DNA of 64,000 nucleotides from Glaciimonas sp. PCH181 (GCF_003056055.1 NZ_PYFP01000003.1:62001-126000); one strand, 5' to 3'; positions 37,319 through 47,078 are shown, counted from the first letter of the stretch. Numbers and translations are program-made. The notes: generated from the letters alone by a model not told the origin.

Positions 37319-37807
37319 TTAACCTTTACGCGAAAACTTCGCGGTTAATTGATTCAACTTTTCAGTACGCTGACGTGCTTCTTCTTCGGCTAAACGTGCG
37401 GCTTCTTCCGCTACACGTTGCAGCTTGCGATGTTCTGCATTTTTCTTGAAGCGTTCGCGCAACGTTTCTGAAGCGTGGGTGCGATGCACATCCGTAACTT
37501 CATCCGTCGTTTTGCCATCAAGATCAAATCTGACCGTCGCTTTTTCCATACCCTTGAGGTAGCGCAACGAATTCACGTGCATACCCAACGCCATCCGCAA
37601 AACCTTGCGATTCAACTCAGGACAACGTGCGATAAGCTGTTTATCGATACCAATTGCCAGCGGCATGTATTCACCGAAAGCAGGGAATTTTTCTTGCAAT
37701 TCTTTGAGCAAAATACGTGCATTTTGCGCTGGAGCAGACTTAACGGCTGGCGCAATCGCCGGCGTCACTTCAGGGGTGTTGCTAGTAGTTGAACTGGTCA
37801 TGGTCAT
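37319..37807 (-). CDS. ProQ/FINO domain RNA-binding protein
   Basis: A 162-residue protein with a ProQ/FinO fold at about residues 30-110 (ARILLKELQEKFPAFGEYMPLAIGIDKQLIARCPELNRKVLRMALGMHVNSLRYLK). An Ala/Thr/Pro-rich N-terminus precedes it, and a charged Glu/Ala/Arg coiled-coil-like C-terminus follows (about 110-155). Such proteins are RNA chaperones that bind small RNAs and mRNA 3' ends. Shorter than E. coli ProQ (232), as is usual in betaproteobacteria. Of the clustered starts (TTG, ATG, ATG) I chose the first ATG, 37807. Confidence 0.85.
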   Translation of the reverse strand: MTMTSSTTSNTPEVTPAIAPAVKSAPAQNARILLKELQEKFPAFGEYMPLAIGIDKQLIARCPELNRKVLRMALGMHVNSLRYLKGMEKATVRFDLDGKTTDEVTDVHRTHASETLRERFKKNAEHRKLQRVAEEAARLAEEEARQRTEKLNQLTAKFSRKG

Positions 37808-37886
37808 TGACAACAAAAGACATTTGTATTTTCAAGCCGGGAAGCATAGCACGGAGAAGCGTTTTGGTCCGCGCTATGCTGTGGTT

Positions 37887-38486
37887 TTAGGCGTTTTTGC
37901 GCCAAAAACGATATATCCGCAACGCTACATGGGCGTCATTGGCAGCGTAAAGAATCTGACGCTCGGTGAGGGGGAACTTAGCCCAGTTACTGGTGGAGGT
38001 CTTCTTGGATTTTCTCAAATGGCTGCCAAACAACCGCGCCACCGCCGTTTTGGCCCCCACATCGTTGCGGCTATCTTGCCGCAACGCGACAGATAAATCC
38101 AAAACGTGTGCCGAACCGATCCCACACTTTGTTTTCAGCCGTTTAACATCGTCACCAAGACCGAATCCGACTTTCAGAATCTTGCTGGACTCCAGAACAG
38201 CTTTCAACACCTCAGCATAAGAAAACCGTCCGATAGGAAATAAATAAGCGATATCGTCGGTCGCCAGCTGAATCAAATGCGGTCCTTCCGATTGCTCGCC
38301 TTTGTTAAAGGTCGGTTTGGACTCAGTATCAAAGCCGATCACATCCGCCGCCAACAGCGCGGCCAGCGCCTCTTGCGCGTGGGACTGCGTTTCAATCACG
38401 CGCACGTCAGAAAGGGCGATACCCTCATAAAACGGGAGTGAGGGTTCGGTTACATCGATTGCCATGCTGATCGTCATTGGATTCAT
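37887..38486 (-). CDS. 3'-5' exonuclease domain protein (RNase D-like)
   Basis: A 199-residue DEDD-type exonuclease. Motif I is FDTESKP, motif II lies in ILKVGFGLGDDVKRLK, and motif III is YAANDAHVALRIYRFW, giving the four acidic metal ligands of the DEDDy group. There is no HRDC domain, so it is a short stand-alone enzyme. Substrate (RNA or DNA) cannot be told from sequence. It lies just upstream of the ProQ-like gene on the same strand, 79 bases apart. Confidence 0.87.
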   Translation of the reverse strand: MNPMTISMAIDVTEPSLPFYEGIALSDVRVIETQSHAQEALAALLAADVIGFDTESKPTFNKGEQSEGPHLIQLATDDIAYLFPIGRFSYAEVLKAVLESSKILKVGFGLGDDVKRLKTKCGIGSAHVLDLSVALRQDSRNDVGAKTAVARLFGSHLRKSKKTSTSNWAKFPLTERQILYAANDAHVALRIYRFWRKNA

Positions 38487-38646
38487 TTCATGTGCTCAAA
38501 ATTCTCAATATTTCTTCTGAGAAACTTTTAAGCGTCATTCGCTGTCTGAGGCCTGCATCTGGTGCACACCCCAAGCGAAAAATCGAACGCCGCTTCATAA
38601 GCATTAGATATTACTAGATGCCGGCTGAGTCTACCCTTGCCCCTTC

Positions 38647-38670
38647 TAAATAATTAAATAATTAAATAAT
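38647..38670. repeat. Tandem repeat, three copies of TAAATAAT
   Basis: Three perfect 8-bp direct repeats, entirely A and T, end 39 bases before the orphan gene. The position suits an UP element or protein-binding promoter feature, or a slippage-prone tract. Confidence 0.6.
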
Positions 38671-38709
38671 GAATAGTGCAATTTCATCAACATTGAAAAG
38701 GTAACAAAA

Positions 38710-39297
38710 ATGGTAATGTCGATTTGTAACACTGGACAGAGAACGTCACCCGTCGCGATGACAATGACTGAACTAACACTTCAGACGGAGAAAAAAGGAA
38801 GACCCTCCACCAAGTCTTTAAAAAATTTACTCAAACAAGTAAGCGCATCGCACTTAAATATATCTGCATCAGCGTTTGATAGCTTTAAAAAGACCGGCCT
38901 GCATATGCAAGAAAAACTGGACGCGTCAACGTCCCGCGCCAAAGAGGTAAAGGGAGAATTGTTAAGGAAAATCATCGCTGAGTATGCAGACCGTATCGGG
39001 CCGCCCGCGCGCAGCGTTGCATTAAGTCACTCTGACGTCGACTCAGAATGCAATATGAGAAGAAATAGCTTTTCCTCAGAAGTAGCCACGCCACAGAATA
39101 GCGTCGCGTCGCTCTCCTCGTCACTATCATCGTTTACGTCCGATGATGGGTCGGAAGTCACTACTCGCGCAAATAGCCTGGCATCACTCCGCTCTGCGTC
39201 CATGTCCGGATTCAGCATCTCATCCACTAATTCAGGCTCTGGGCGGCGTATTGATGAAAATCGCTGGATGCCGGAAATATTATTCAGCGAAAGGTAA
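38710..39297 (+). CDS. Orphan Ser-rich protein
   Basis: A 195-residue protein that I do not recognise. The first 100 residues are basic and helical (KKGRPSTKSLKNLLKQVSAS, then KKTGLHMQEKLDASTSRAKE). Residues about 115-185 are strongly enriched in Ser, Asn and Thr, with an internally repeated NSxASLxS pattern (QNSVASLSSS and ANSLASLRSA). No signal peptide or membrane helix. AGGT is well placed before the ATG, and AT-rich tandem repeats lie upstream. The Ser-rich, mixed composition recalls secreted effectors of plant- or fungus-associated relatives, but nothing proves it. Looks like a lineage-specific gene. Confidence 0.7.
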   Translation: MVMSICNTGQRTSPVAMTMTELTLQTEKKGRPSTKSLKNLLKQVSASHLNISASAFDSFKKTGLHMQEKLDASTSRAKEVKGELLRKIIAEYADRIGPPARSVALSHSDVDSECNMRRNSFSSEVATPQNSVASLSSSLSSFTSDDGSEVTTRANSLASLRSASMSGFSISSTNSGSGRRIDENRWMPEILFSER

Positions 39298-39334
39298 ATG
39301 CAGTTCTTGGTCAAGTAACGCTGACAACGCAAAC

Positions 39335-39382
39335 GGGTCTGACATTCTTTAACACGCAGCGCGTCCAGAAAATGACAGACCC
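39335..39382. terminator. Hairpin between orphan gene and cysB
   Basis: GGGTCTGACATT pairs with AATGACAGACCC over 11 of 12 positions around a 24-base loop. It sits between two convergent stops; only a weak T-rich stretch follows on the + strand. Probably a terminator for the orphan gene. Confidence 0.5.
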
Positions 39383-39442
39383 ATTTATACCGCTAACAGC
39401 GAACGGACGAATCAGTAAGCCGGCAATGTCGTCGAGTACGCC

Positions 39443-40375
39443 TTAGTTCGACTCGGCATGCAATGCCTGAATAATATCCGAGCGCTTCAATTGCGGCGCA
39501 AACTGCAGGATAAAGTCTAGCGTGTAAGACCGCAAATAAGCGCCACGTCGCACTGCCAATCGCGTAACGTTTGACGCAAACAGATGCGCCACTTCAATCG
39601 TCTGCAAGCCACTCTGACGCGTATGTTCTGACGCCATCGCAGCCACAATCCCAACCCCTAATTCCAGCGAAACGTATTGTTGGATGACGTCGGAATCCAT
39701 TGCCGTCAGAACGATATCCGGCGTAATACCCGCCGCCCTGAATGCTGCATCAATATGGCCGCGTCCGGTAAAACCGACATCGTAGGTAATCAATGGATAA
39801 GCAGCCAGATCGCTGAGACTGATCGGGCGCTCTACCAACAGCAATGGATGATGCTGCGGCACTACCACCACGTGACTCCACTCGTAGCACGGAAACGAAA
39901 TCAACTCTTTAAATTGCGACAGACCTTCAGTCGCAATGCCGACATCGGCTTTACCCGAAATAACCCATTCGGCGATATGTTCCGGCGAACTCTGCTGCAA
40001 TGCAATACGTACATCAGGAAAGCGTGCGCGGAATCCCTGCACTACCCGTGGCAATGCATAACGCGCTTGCGTATGCGTCGCTGCGACGGTCAGCGTGCCG
40101 GTGGTTTCGCCGGAATATTCCTTGCTGGCCTGACGCAAATTTTCAGCTTCCTGCAATAGCTTTTCGACGATCTGCAAAATGCCTTTACCGGGATCGGTCA
40201 GGCCGATCAGGCGCTTGCCATTACGCACAAAAATATCGACACCTAATTCTTCTTCCAGTTCGCGAATCTGTCGGCTAACGCCTGGCTGAGAAGTGAACAG
40301 GACATTGGCGACTTCGGTCAAATTAAAGCCGCAGCGTGCCGCCTCGCGGATAGATCTTAATTGCTGAAAATTCAT
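39443..40375 (-). CDS. cysB: LysR-family sulfur regulator CysB
   Basis: A 310-residue CysB/Cbl-type regulator that activates sulfur assimilation genes. The helix-turn-helix [51 protein letters not shown] has the CysB-specific [14 protein letters not shown] spelling. The effector domain has [19 protein letters not shown] and [17 protein letters not shown]. Its ATG overlaps the cysA stop (ATGA) and has AGGATG upstream inside cysA. So the regulator is the last gene of the sulfate transporter operon and probably controls the whole 39-53 kb sulfur region. Confidence 0.94.
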   Translation of the reverse strand: MNFQQLRSIREAARCGFNLTEVANVLFTSQPGVSRQIRELEEELGVDIFVRNGKRLIGLTDPGKGILQIVEKLLQEAENLRQASKEYSGETTGTLTVAATHTQARYALPRVVQGFRARFPDVRIALQQSSPEHIAEWVISGKADVGIATEGLSQFKELISFPCYEWSHVVVVPQHHPLLLVERPISLSDLAAYPLITYDVGFTGRGHIDAAFRAAGITPDIVLTAMDSDVIQQYVSLELGVGIVAAMASEHTRQSGLQTIEVAHLFASNVTRLAVRRGAYLRSYTLDFILQFAPQLKRSDIIQALHAESN

Positions 40376-41472
40376 CTGGCATCCTGATAATGTTGGTTCT
40401 TTTGGTCGACTGCATTGTCAACGAATACATGCAAACGACGCGGGCGCACGACTAGCGTTTCGCCCTCCTTTAAATTGAGTCGTGCAAAGCGCTCGGCCGA
40501 AATCACCGCCTCGATCAGCTCTGCATTGTCGTCGCGCTCTAACTCCAGTTGCGCCAACGGTCCTATCGCATGGGCGCGCTTCAATTGCACCACGATGCCT
40601 TCGGCGCCAGTGGTATAACGCTCGATATCCAAATCGTGCGGACGTACATAACCGATTCCGGCAGCATCTTCTGCCTCGGCATGATTGGGCGCATCGAAAC
40701 GAATCCCGCCGGTATCGAGCACGCCACGATGGACGCGGCCATGGAATAGATTAACGTTACCCAGAAAGCCATATACAAAGGGCGATGCCGGATGTTCATA
40801 CACCTCTTGCGGGGCACCGATTTGCTCTACATTTCCTTTATTCATCAGCACAATCTGATCGGCTACTTCTAATGCTTCTTCCTGATCATGGGTCACAAAA
40901 ATACTGGTCACGTGAAGTTCGTCATGCAAGCGTCGCAACCAGCGTCGCAGTTCTTTACGAACCTTTGCATCCAGCGCACCGAACGGCTCATCCAGCAGCA
41001 ATACGCGGGGCTCGACTGCCAATGCGCGGGCCAGCGCTATCCGCTGCCGCTGTCCGCCAGACAGTTGCGGCGGAAACCGATCCGCCAGCCAATCCAGCTG
41101 GACCAACTCCAACAGTTTTTTTACTTTTTCGCGGATGACGCTTTCGGATGGACGTGTTGCACGCGGCTTGACGCGCAAGCCAAAAGCAATATTTTCGAAC
41201 ACGGTCATGTGCTTGAACAATGCGTAATGCTGAAATACAAAGCCGACCTGACGTTCGCGCACATGGCGCGATGACGCGTCTTCACCATCCAGCAACACTT
41301 GACCGGAGTCTTGCCCTTCAAGCCCCGCGATAATCCGCAGCAACGTGGTTTTTCCGCAACCGGATGGTCCTAATAACGCGGTCAGTTCACCGGTGGGAAA
41401 CTTCAGCGAAACATTATTCAACGCCGTGAATTGCCCAAATTTCTTATTGATATTATTGACTTCAATGCCCAT
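40372..41472 (-). CDS. cysA: Sulfate/thiosulfate ABC transporter ATP-binding protein
   Basis: CysA, 366 residues. The ATPase domain has GPSGCGKTT (about 34-42), [15 protein letters not shown] and [11 protein letters not shown], and the CysA-like [33 protein letters not shown] stretch. The C-terminal regulatory TOBE-like part (about 240-355) follows. Powers sulfate import by CysTW. Good AGGAG before the ATG. Gap of 71 bases from cysW, ATGA overlap with cysB. Confidence 0.96.
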   Translation of the reverse strand: MGIEVNNINKKFGQFTALNNVSLKFPTGELTALLGPSGCGKTTLLRIIAGLEGQDSGQVLLDGEDASSRHVRERQVGFVFQHYALFKHMTVFENIAFGLRVKPRATRPSESVIREKVKKLLELVQLDWLADRFPPQLSGGQRQRIALARALAVEPRVLLLDEPFGALDAKVRKELRRWLRRLHDELHVTSIFVTHDQEEALEVADQIVLMNKGNVEQIGAPQEVYEHPASPFVYGFLGNVNLFHGRVHRGVLDTGGIRFDAPNHAEAEDAAGIGYVRPHDLDIERYTTGAEGIVVQLKRAHAIGPLAQLELERDDNAELIEAVISAERFARLNLKEGETLVVRPRRLHVFVDNAVDQKNQHYQDAR

Positions 41473-41543
41473 GGCATGCTCCTGATAATTGTGTCAGCGC
41501 TTGGTATGCGCTATTGCAGTGTTCTGTTTGCAACGATCTCTGA

Positions 41544-42467
41544 TCACGTCGGCTCTGCGGTCTCATCCCGCAAACGCCATTCAATAAACGACTTAAGGGC
41601 TAGCGTCACCAATGCCAGAAATGCCAGCAAGGAAGCAACGGCAAAAGCGGCCTGAAAGTTATATTCGTTGTATAAAATTTCGACTTGCAGAGGAATCGTG
41701 TTGGTCTCGCCACGGATATGGCCGGATACCACGGAGACTGCGCCAAACTCGCCCATTGCCCGGGCGTTACACAAGATCACGCCGTACAACAAACCCCATT
41801 TAATATTCGGCAGCGTCACATGCCAGAACGTCTTCCAACCGGACGCGCCCAACACTAATGCCGCTTCTTCCTCTTCACTGCCTTGCGCCTGCATCAATGG
41901 GATCAACTCACGCGCCACAAACGGGAAAGTAACGAACACCGTTGCTAATACGATGCCAGGCACCGCGAACAAAATTTTGATGTCATGCTCGCGCAGCCAC
42001 GGCCCAAACCAGCCTTGCGCGCCAAACAACAGCACATAGATCAAACCCGATATCACTGGCGAAACTGAAAACGGTAAATCAATCAATGTCAGCAAGACGT
42101 TTTTGCCACGAAAATCAAATTTGGCAATCACCCATGACGCTGCCACGCCAAACACCAGATTTAACGGCACGGCAATCACCGCCGTCAGCAATGTCAGCTT
42201 GATGGCGCTGACCGCATCCGGCTCAATGATCGCGGCGATGTAGGCTTCCCATCCCTTCTTGAAGGCCTCGACAAAAACCGACACCAGCGGCACAACTAAA
42301 AAGAATGTCAAAAATAATAAGGCAACGCTAATCAGCAATGCCCGCACCCAAAATGGCTCTAGCGTGGCGTGCGGTACGTGAATCGGCTCCCCGCGTGCAT
42401 GCAGGGTTGTAGTAGTGGATGGAGATGTACTCACAGTAGGACTCACATTTGGTGCAATGGCGCTCAT
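41544..42467 (-). CDS. cysW: Sulfate ABC transporter permease CysW
   Basis: A 307-residue inner-membrane permease with an N-terminal cytoplasmic Thr/Ser-rich tail of about 35 residues, then six helices. The coupling loop [51 protein letters not shown] is the CysW form of the EAA motif. Forms the channel with CysT, 18 bases after its stop. The last segment (about 270-290) is the final helix. Confidence 0.95.
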   Translation of the reverse strand: MSAIAPNVSPTVSTSPSTTTTLHARGEPIHVPHATLEPFWVRALLISVALLFLTFFLVVPLVSVFVEAFKKGWEAYIAAIIEPDAVSAIKLTLLTAVIAVPLNLVFGVAASWVIAKFDFRGKNVLLTLIDLPFSVSPVISGLIYVLLFGAQGWFGPWLREHDIKILFAVPGIVLATVFVTFPFVARELIPLMQAQGSEEEEAALVLGASGWKTFWHVTLPNIKWGLLYGVILCNARAMGEFGAVSVVSGHIRGETNTIPLQVEILYNEYNFQAAFAVASLLAFLALVTLALKSFIEWRLRDETAEPT

Positions 42468-42485
42468 GGCGGATAAAACCTTCTT

Positions 42486-43370
42486 TTAAACTCTTTCCGA
42501 CTGTCCGCGCTTGCGGGTCCAGGCTTGCAGAATATTGATCGTCAACAATAAGAGAAACGATGCCGTCAACATCACCACCGCGATGGCGGTCGCGCCTGCA
42601 TAGTCATACTGTTCAAGTTTGGTGATGATGAATAAAGGCGTGATCTCTGAGACCATCGGCATATTCCCGGCAATGAAAATAACCGATCCATACTCACCAG
42701 TAGCACGTGCAAAGGCCAAGGCGAAACCGGTCATCAGCGCGGGTAAAACAGTCGGAAAAATGACCTTGGTAAACGTTTGCCAATTACCGGCACCAAGACT
42801 GGCGGCAGCTTCTTCCAATTCACGTTCAGAATCTTCCAGCACTGGCTGCACGGTACGCACGACAAACGGCAAGCCGATAAACGTCAACGCCACCAATATC
42901 CCCAACGGCGTGAAAGCGACTTTAATCCCTAGCGGCTCCAGATAGCGGCCAAACCAGCCATTCGCCGAATACAACGCGGTGAGTGCGATACCGGCCACCG
43001 CAGTGGGCAATGCAAACGGCAAATCCACCAGCGCATCGATCAATTTTTTGCCAGGAAACTTATAGCGCACCAGCACCCAGGCGACAATGCCGCCAAATAC
43101 TACGTTTAATAATGCGGCCAGCAGCGATACCCCGAACGTCAACCGATAGGAAGCCATTACACGAGGTGAGGTCACGGCGATCACAAAATCCGCCCACGTC
43201 ATCGTAAAGGTCTTCAAAAATACCGCCGACAGCGGGATTAATACGATTAACGCTAAATAAAACAGTGTGAAGCCCAGCGACAGACGGAAACCGGGCATCA
43301 CCCCATTGACGCGAAATGGGTTGGCGGACTTCACAGAATGCGCAACGACTGAAGCGGCTGTACTAGCCAT
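42486..43370 (-). CDS. cysT: Sulfate ABC transporter permease CysT
   Basis: A 294-residue permease and the first gene of cysT-W-A-B. It has six helices, PFALPTAVAGIALTALY, and the EAA-type loop ELEEAAASLGAGNWQTFTKVIFPTVLPALMTGFALAFARATGEYGSVIFIAG. GGGG precedes the ATG at a suitable distance. The periplasmic partner sbp is not here but at 52-53 kb in the same region. Confidence 0.95.
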   Translation of the reverse strand: MASTAASVVAHSVKSANPFRVNGVMPGFRLSLGFTLFYLALIVLIPLSAVFLKTFTMTWADFVIAVTSPRVMASYRLTFGVSLLAALLNVVFGGIVAWVLVRYKFPGKKLIDALVDLPFALPTAVAGIALTALYSANGWFGRYLEPLGIKVAFTPLGILVALTFIGLPFVVRTVQPVLEDSERELEEAAASLGAGNWQTFTKVIFPTVLPALMTGFALAFARATGEYGSVIFIAGNMPMVSEITPLFIITKLEQYDYAGATAIAVVMLTASFLLLLTINILQAWTRKRGQSERV

Positions 43371-43443
43371 AAAACATCCCCTTATTACAAATACACCTAA
43401 CGAACAGCGATATTCGCACTGGATTGTTATAAAGAGAACGAAC

Positions 43444-43474
43444 TTTTTTGCATGTTGATAGACTTTTTTTGCAT
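43444..43474. promoter_or_regulatory. Direct repeat upstream of cysT
   Basis: TTTTTTGCAT occurs twice (43444-43453 and, with one more T, 43464-43474), about two helical turns apart, 75-105 bases before the cysT start. A third copy lies upstream of ssuA at 51374-51385. The shared location before sulfur genes suggests a regulator site (CysB is the obvious candidate), but this is inference. Confidence 0.45.
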
Positions 43475-43689
43475 AAGAGAAATCTTAGTTTCTTGCACAG
43501 AAAAGGCCATAGGCACACAGTTTGATTAATTAAATGCCATCGTCTGCGTTGTTATTTCCGGCGAGCTGATTCCTATAAGCGTCAAAAATAGCGTGAAACA
43601 AGTGATTTTGAGATGAGCAAAATCTACAAGAAGAATTAACCCACGTTTGGTTAAATCACCAACTCATCCATCAGTCACAGGAAATTCAA

Positions 43690-43848
43690 ATGAATGTAGC
43701 GCCGACAAGTAATGCACCGCCCGTGTTTATCACGCAGCTTTCATCGCCGGAAACGACGAATATTACTGCCCACAGCATTGATGTCATCGTCAAAGATAAA
43801 TGGCCGCTCGTGATGGTTGGATTTTCCGGCAAGGGATATGCGGATTAA
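43690..43848 (+). CDS. Small ORF, 52 residues, hypothetical
   Basis: A short frame with an excellent ribosome binding site (ACAGGAAATTCAA before ATG) in the 584-base gap between cysT and the hydrolase gene, read against its neighbours. The product is soluble with no signal or membrane segment; it starts MNVAPTSNAPPVF and ends with a VMVGFSGKGYAD segment. I do not recognise it. The strong Shine-Dalgarno sequence is the main support. Confidence 0.45.
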   Translation: MNVAPTSNAPPVFITQLSSPETTNITAHSIDVIVKDKWPLVMVGFSGKGYAD

Positions 43849-43954
43849 AAAGGAGTCGCATCAAAAGTACGCGCGATTCTGATATTGACGGTTAGCAAAC
43901 AGGCCGTCTTATCGACGAAAAACTTTAAGAAAAAACAGGTCTAGTGACTTTAGG

Positions 43955-44518
43955 TTAAGTGACATCAACCTTTTGCACCAGCCGCTTTAATAAAGACTGT
44001 CCGTACAGCCAATCGCCAAGACGCGACTCGGCATTAATATGTCCCAGCGCTCCGGCATCGACAAATTCTGCGCCCCACACATCAGCCCACTTCAAGGCCT
44101 GATGCACTGCCATCCACGGATCGTTAAGACTGCCCACCAAAATCGACGGAAATGGCAAACAAGCCCGTACTTCGGTACTGACGCCGAATTTTTCCGGATC
44201 AGCGGGCGCGACCAGCAAAGCCCCGGCGACCAAATCTTCCGGCAGCGCGTCCTTTATCAACGCGCTATGCACACTAGTAAGACAGCCAAAACTGTGCGCG
44301 ACTAATAAGATCGGCTTGCGCAATGGAACCGGCACCTCCAGCACCTCACGCAAACGTTGCGACCAGACTGCCAGCGCGGGCACATCCCACCGCTCTTGCT
44401 CCACCCTTTCAAATCCAGGATAAAGACGCTGCCAGCGCGATTGCCAATGCTGCGGCCCACTATTATTTAATCCGGGAACAACCAGCACCCGAAAATCGGA
44501 TAGAGAGCGTTTGCGCAT
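43955..44518 (-). CDS. RBBP9/YdeN family alpha/beta hydrolase
   Basis: A 187-residue serine hydrolase-like protein. It opens with VLVVPGLNNSGPQHWQSRW, has the nucleophile elbow VAHSFGCLTS (about 77-86), a late aspartate in SLNDPW and the histidine in GALGHINAESRLGDW, giving a complete Ser-Asp-His set. The start at 44518 leaves one base after the stop of the EAL-like gene; an earlier in-frame ATG lies inside that gene. Often found in sulfur-responsive clusters of this family of bacteria; substrate unknown. Confidence 0.85.
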   Translation of the reverse strand: MRKRSLSDFRVLVVPGLNNSGPQHWQSRWQRLYPGFERVEQERWDVPALAVWSQRLREVLEVPVPLRKPILLVAHSFGCLTSVHSALIKDALPEDLVAGALLVAPADPEKFGVSTEVRACLPFPSILVGSLNDPWMAVHQALKWADVWGAEFVDAGALGHINAESRLGDWLYGQSLLKRLVQKVDVT

Positions 44519-44519
44519 G

Positions 44520-45578
44520 TCAACGATCTCCGCCGTCAGTGGCCGCGACCGATGGAACCGCATCCCATGCTGGAATAAAGGGCAAGGATGAGGACGAAAA
44601 CGTATCTAACGATGCTTGCGGCAAATCCCAAAAGAAACCTTGCGCAAAAATTCTGGTGCCATTCTCGGCAAAAATCTGTTGCGCCAGTTTCTGCACATTC
44701 TCACAGTCGCGTGACTTTTCCAGACGTTTAAAAATCACGCGGATATCGCGCTGATGGGCAATGTCTAGCAAACGCCGGGTTTCCGCATCATCGGTTAAGC
44801 CGCGGCTATCAATCTTCAGCACCTCCGGCCGCACGCGTTCTAGCAAGCTATGCGCCTCGGCCACCGAATTTGCATTGATGGCAAGACGAAAATGATTGCG
44901 GCGATAATTATCCAGCACATAATTCAGCAACCAGCTTTGGGTCGCTGTGATGGACGGCAACTGCAACACAATGTGCTCGTGCGGCAGTTCCAATAACTTC
45001 AAAATTCGACGGAACGCCATCCCGTGATTGCTATCCACCGCAGCTAACAAGCGCGCGTGCACACTCAGGTAGAGGTCAGCATTACCTTCAATTGAAGGCG
45101 CTGCCAGCTGACGATAGAAATTGATCGAATGCAACATCCGGCACAAACGGTCTAGTTCGATTGACTCGTCATCGCTGGCCGCGTGATCGAGCAATTTCCA
45201 TAAATATAAGCCATTGTCGTTCGCCGAATAACTATGCGCAAAACCTTCGTAACCGACAATTTGATTACCGCGTTTGGCGGTCACGGTATCGACGGCATCA
45301 ATCGTCTCGACCGCAACAAACCCAACATCCTCCGCTACCGCAATTTGACGGATAGGCTGAAAAACACTGGTCAGTGTCGTGTTGAAATAACGCCCCTGCG
45401 CCCGCCCATCAGCATCCAGCCAGACCCGACTTTCATCGTGTGCTGTGTTGACGGCATCAGTGCTGCTTTCATTTTGCGAACCTGACAAACTTGATGAACC
45501 TGCCGCACGCGTCTTGAGTGACGTCGGTGCGGCATGTTGTAAGCGCGCCAGATATTGCTCCAGTGCGGGAAATGACAT
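44520..45578 (-). CDS. Degenerate EAL-domain protein
   Basis: A 352-residue soluble protein. After a Ser-rich N-terminus (about 15-60), residues about 65-330 match the fold of cyclic-di-GMP phosphodiesterases. The key motif reads YEGFAH in place of EAL, and the metal-binding acids seen in active enzymes (for example the DDFG loop) are not evident; LKIDSRG retains the lysine and aspartate. So it is probably not an enzyme but may bind nucleotide or protein partners. AGGCAA precedes the ATG. Its place between the Mop genes and the hydrolase in the sulfur cluster suggests a link with sulfur starvation, but the role is unknown. Confidence 0.75.
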   Translation of the reverse strand: MSFPALEQYLARLQHAAPTSLKTRAAGSSSLSGSQNESSTDAVNTAHDESRVWLDADGRAQGRYFNTTLTSVFQPIRQIAVAEDVGFVAVETIDAVDTVTAKRGNQIVGYEGFAHSYSANDNGLYLWKLLDHAASDDESIELDRLCRMLHSINFYRQLAAPSIEGNADLYLSVHARLLAAVDSNHGMAFRRILKLLELPHEHIVLQLPSITATQSWLLNYVLDNYRRNHFRLAINANSVAEAHSLLERVRPEVLKIDSRGLTDDAETRRLLDIAHQRDIRVIFKRLEKSRDCENVQKLAQQIFAENGTRIFAQGFFWDLPQASLDTFSSSSLPFIPAWDAVPSVAATDGGDR

Positions 45579-45630
45579 GAGTTGCCTGTATCTAAAATAA
45601 CTAAGGTAGTTAAGCTGAACTATTTAATAA

Positions 45631-45846
45631 TTAAATCTTGGCGATCGATACTTCGGTCGCTTTTACCAGCGCGACGACTTCAGTACCGATCACCAGGCCC
45701 AAATCCTTGACCGAACGTGTCGTAATGACAGAAGTGACGATACCGGCAGGCGTTTCGACATCGATTTCGGACACGACTGTGCCTTCGATGATGGCTTTGA
45801 TACGGCCTTTGAATTGATTACGTACATTGATGGCTTGAATCGACAT
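45631..45846 (-). CDS. Molbindin-like TOBE/Mop protein, copy 2
   Basis: A 71-residue single Mop domain (starting MSIQAINVRNQFKGRIKAIIEG, then SVITTRSVKDLGLVIGTEVVALVKATEVSI). Mop domains bind molybdate or tungstate oxyanions as oligomers. It is a close tandem paralogue of the gene 92 bases upstream. Good AGGAAA site. In a sulfonate/sulfate cluster it may buffer molybdate, a sulfate analogue, or sense oxyanions; this is inference. Confidence 0.88.
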   Translation of the reverse strand: MSIQAINVRNQFKGRIKAIIEGTVVSEIDVETPAGIVTSVITTRSVKDLGLVIGTEVVALVKATEVSIAKI

Positions 45847-45938
45847 GGTGTTTCCTAAAGTAAGAATGGATGAAAATAAATAAGAAGTAAAAATGGTTAA
45901 AAATGATGCGAAACGCGCCCGCTGCGTAGCGTGTTTAA

Positions 45939-46157
45939 TTAGGCCAGTTTGCCGATCGATACTTCTGTTGCCTTGATCAGCGCCACGACTTCAGAACCGA
46001 TGACCAGACCTAAATCCCGGACTGAACGGGTAGTAATGACGGATGACACAATTCCTATCGGCGTTTCGATATCGAGACCGGATAAGACTTCATCCTCAAC
46101 GATACTGATGATTTTTCCTCTGAATTGATTGCGAACATTGATTGCCTGAATACTCAT
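45939..46157 (-). CDS. Molbindin-like TOBE/Mop protein, copy 1
   Basis: A 72-residue Mop domain, about three quarters identical by eye to the downstream copy (MSIQAINVRNQFRGKIISIVED, SVITTRSVRDLGLVIGSEVVALIKATEVSI). The differences cluster at about residues 15-35. Strong AAGGAGACGAA before the ATG. It follows ssuB by 63 bases in the same direction, so it is likely transcribed with the sulfonate genes. Confidence 0.88.
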   Translation of the reverse strand: MSIQAINVRNQFRGKIISIVEDEVLSGLDIETPIGIVSSVITTRSVRDLGLVIGSEVVALIKATEVSIGKLA

Positions 46158-46220
46158 TTCGTCTCCTTGACGGTTACAGCGCGGGTGAAATGTTACGTGT
46201 GTGTGGTCTAAATTTAGGGT

Positions 46221-47078
46221 TTAAATGGCCCAGCTAACCTGACTTACCGTGCGCAGCAGCGAGACATCGCCCATGGCTTCAGTCCGTTCCGGCGCAGGAT
46301 GTTTCAGTACGCGGGCCAGAATTTTCTCTTCCAATTGCGCGAAGACGAGATTGCCGCGTGCACGTGGGCGTGGCAGATCGATGCGTTCATCCAGTGTGAT
46401 TTCGCCCTCTTCTATCAGCAGCACGCGGTCGGCCAATGCAATCGCTTCCTGCACGTCATGGGTGACCAATACCGCGGTGAAACCACTGGCTTGCCATAAC
46501 GATTCGATCAATTGCTGCATTTCAATCCGGGTCAATGCGTCCAGCGCGCCGAGCGGCTCATCCAGCAGCAATAACTCCGGGTCATGCACTAGCGCACGCG
46601 CCAAGGCCACCCGCTGACGCTGACCGCCAGACAATACCGCAGGCCATTCATTGGCCCGATCTTCCAGACCGACCTGACGAAGCGCATTGCCCGCCGTAGC
46701 CGCCGAAGATTTCGATGGCAAACCTAACGCAACATTATTCAAAACTTTTTTCCAAGGCAGCAAACGCGAGTCCTGAAACATGATGCGAATTTCTGGCGCT
46801 TGCTCAGGTTGATGTCCTGGCCCGAACTGAATCGCGCCAGTGGTTTCGGTTTCTAGTCCGGCAATCAATCGCAATAAGGTACTTTTTCCGCAACCGCTGC
46901 GTCCGACAATCGCCACAAATTCACCTGCGCCGATGTCAACATCCAACGACTTCAAAACCTCACGTCCAGCATATGATTTGGACACGGATTGAATCGTGAT
47001 GCTAATACCGCGCCCTGCATGTACAGATCGTTGCGCGACAGCTTCAACTTGCGCATTTTCAACCGATGCAATTTGCAT
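46221..47078 (-). CDS. ssuB: Aliphatic sulfonate ABC transporter ATP-binding protein
   Basis: SsuB, 285 residues. Walker [10 protein letters not shown] (about 59-67), [23 protein letters not shown] (the SsuB-type Q-loop), [36 protein letters not shown] and [18 protein letters not shown] are present. An ATG four codons earlier (47090) is possible, but GGAG sits seven bases before the ATG at 47078, so that one is used. A C-terminal tail of about 30 residues follows the ATPase fold. Drives the SsuC permease encoded upstream. Confidence 0.93.
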   Translation of the reverse strand: MQIASVENAQVEAVAQRSVHAGRGISITIQSVSKSYAGREVLKSLDVDIGAGEFVAIVGRSGCGKSTLLRLIAGLETETTGAIQFGPGHQPEQAPEIRIMFQDSRLLPWKKVLNNVALGLPSKSSAATAGNALRQVGLEDRANEWPAVLSGGQRQRVALARALVHDPELLLLDEPLGALDALTRIEMQQLIESLWQASGFTAVLVTHDVQEAIALADRVLLIEEGEITLDERIDLPRPRARGNLVFAQLEEKILARVLKHPAPERTEAMGDVSLLRTVSQVSWAI

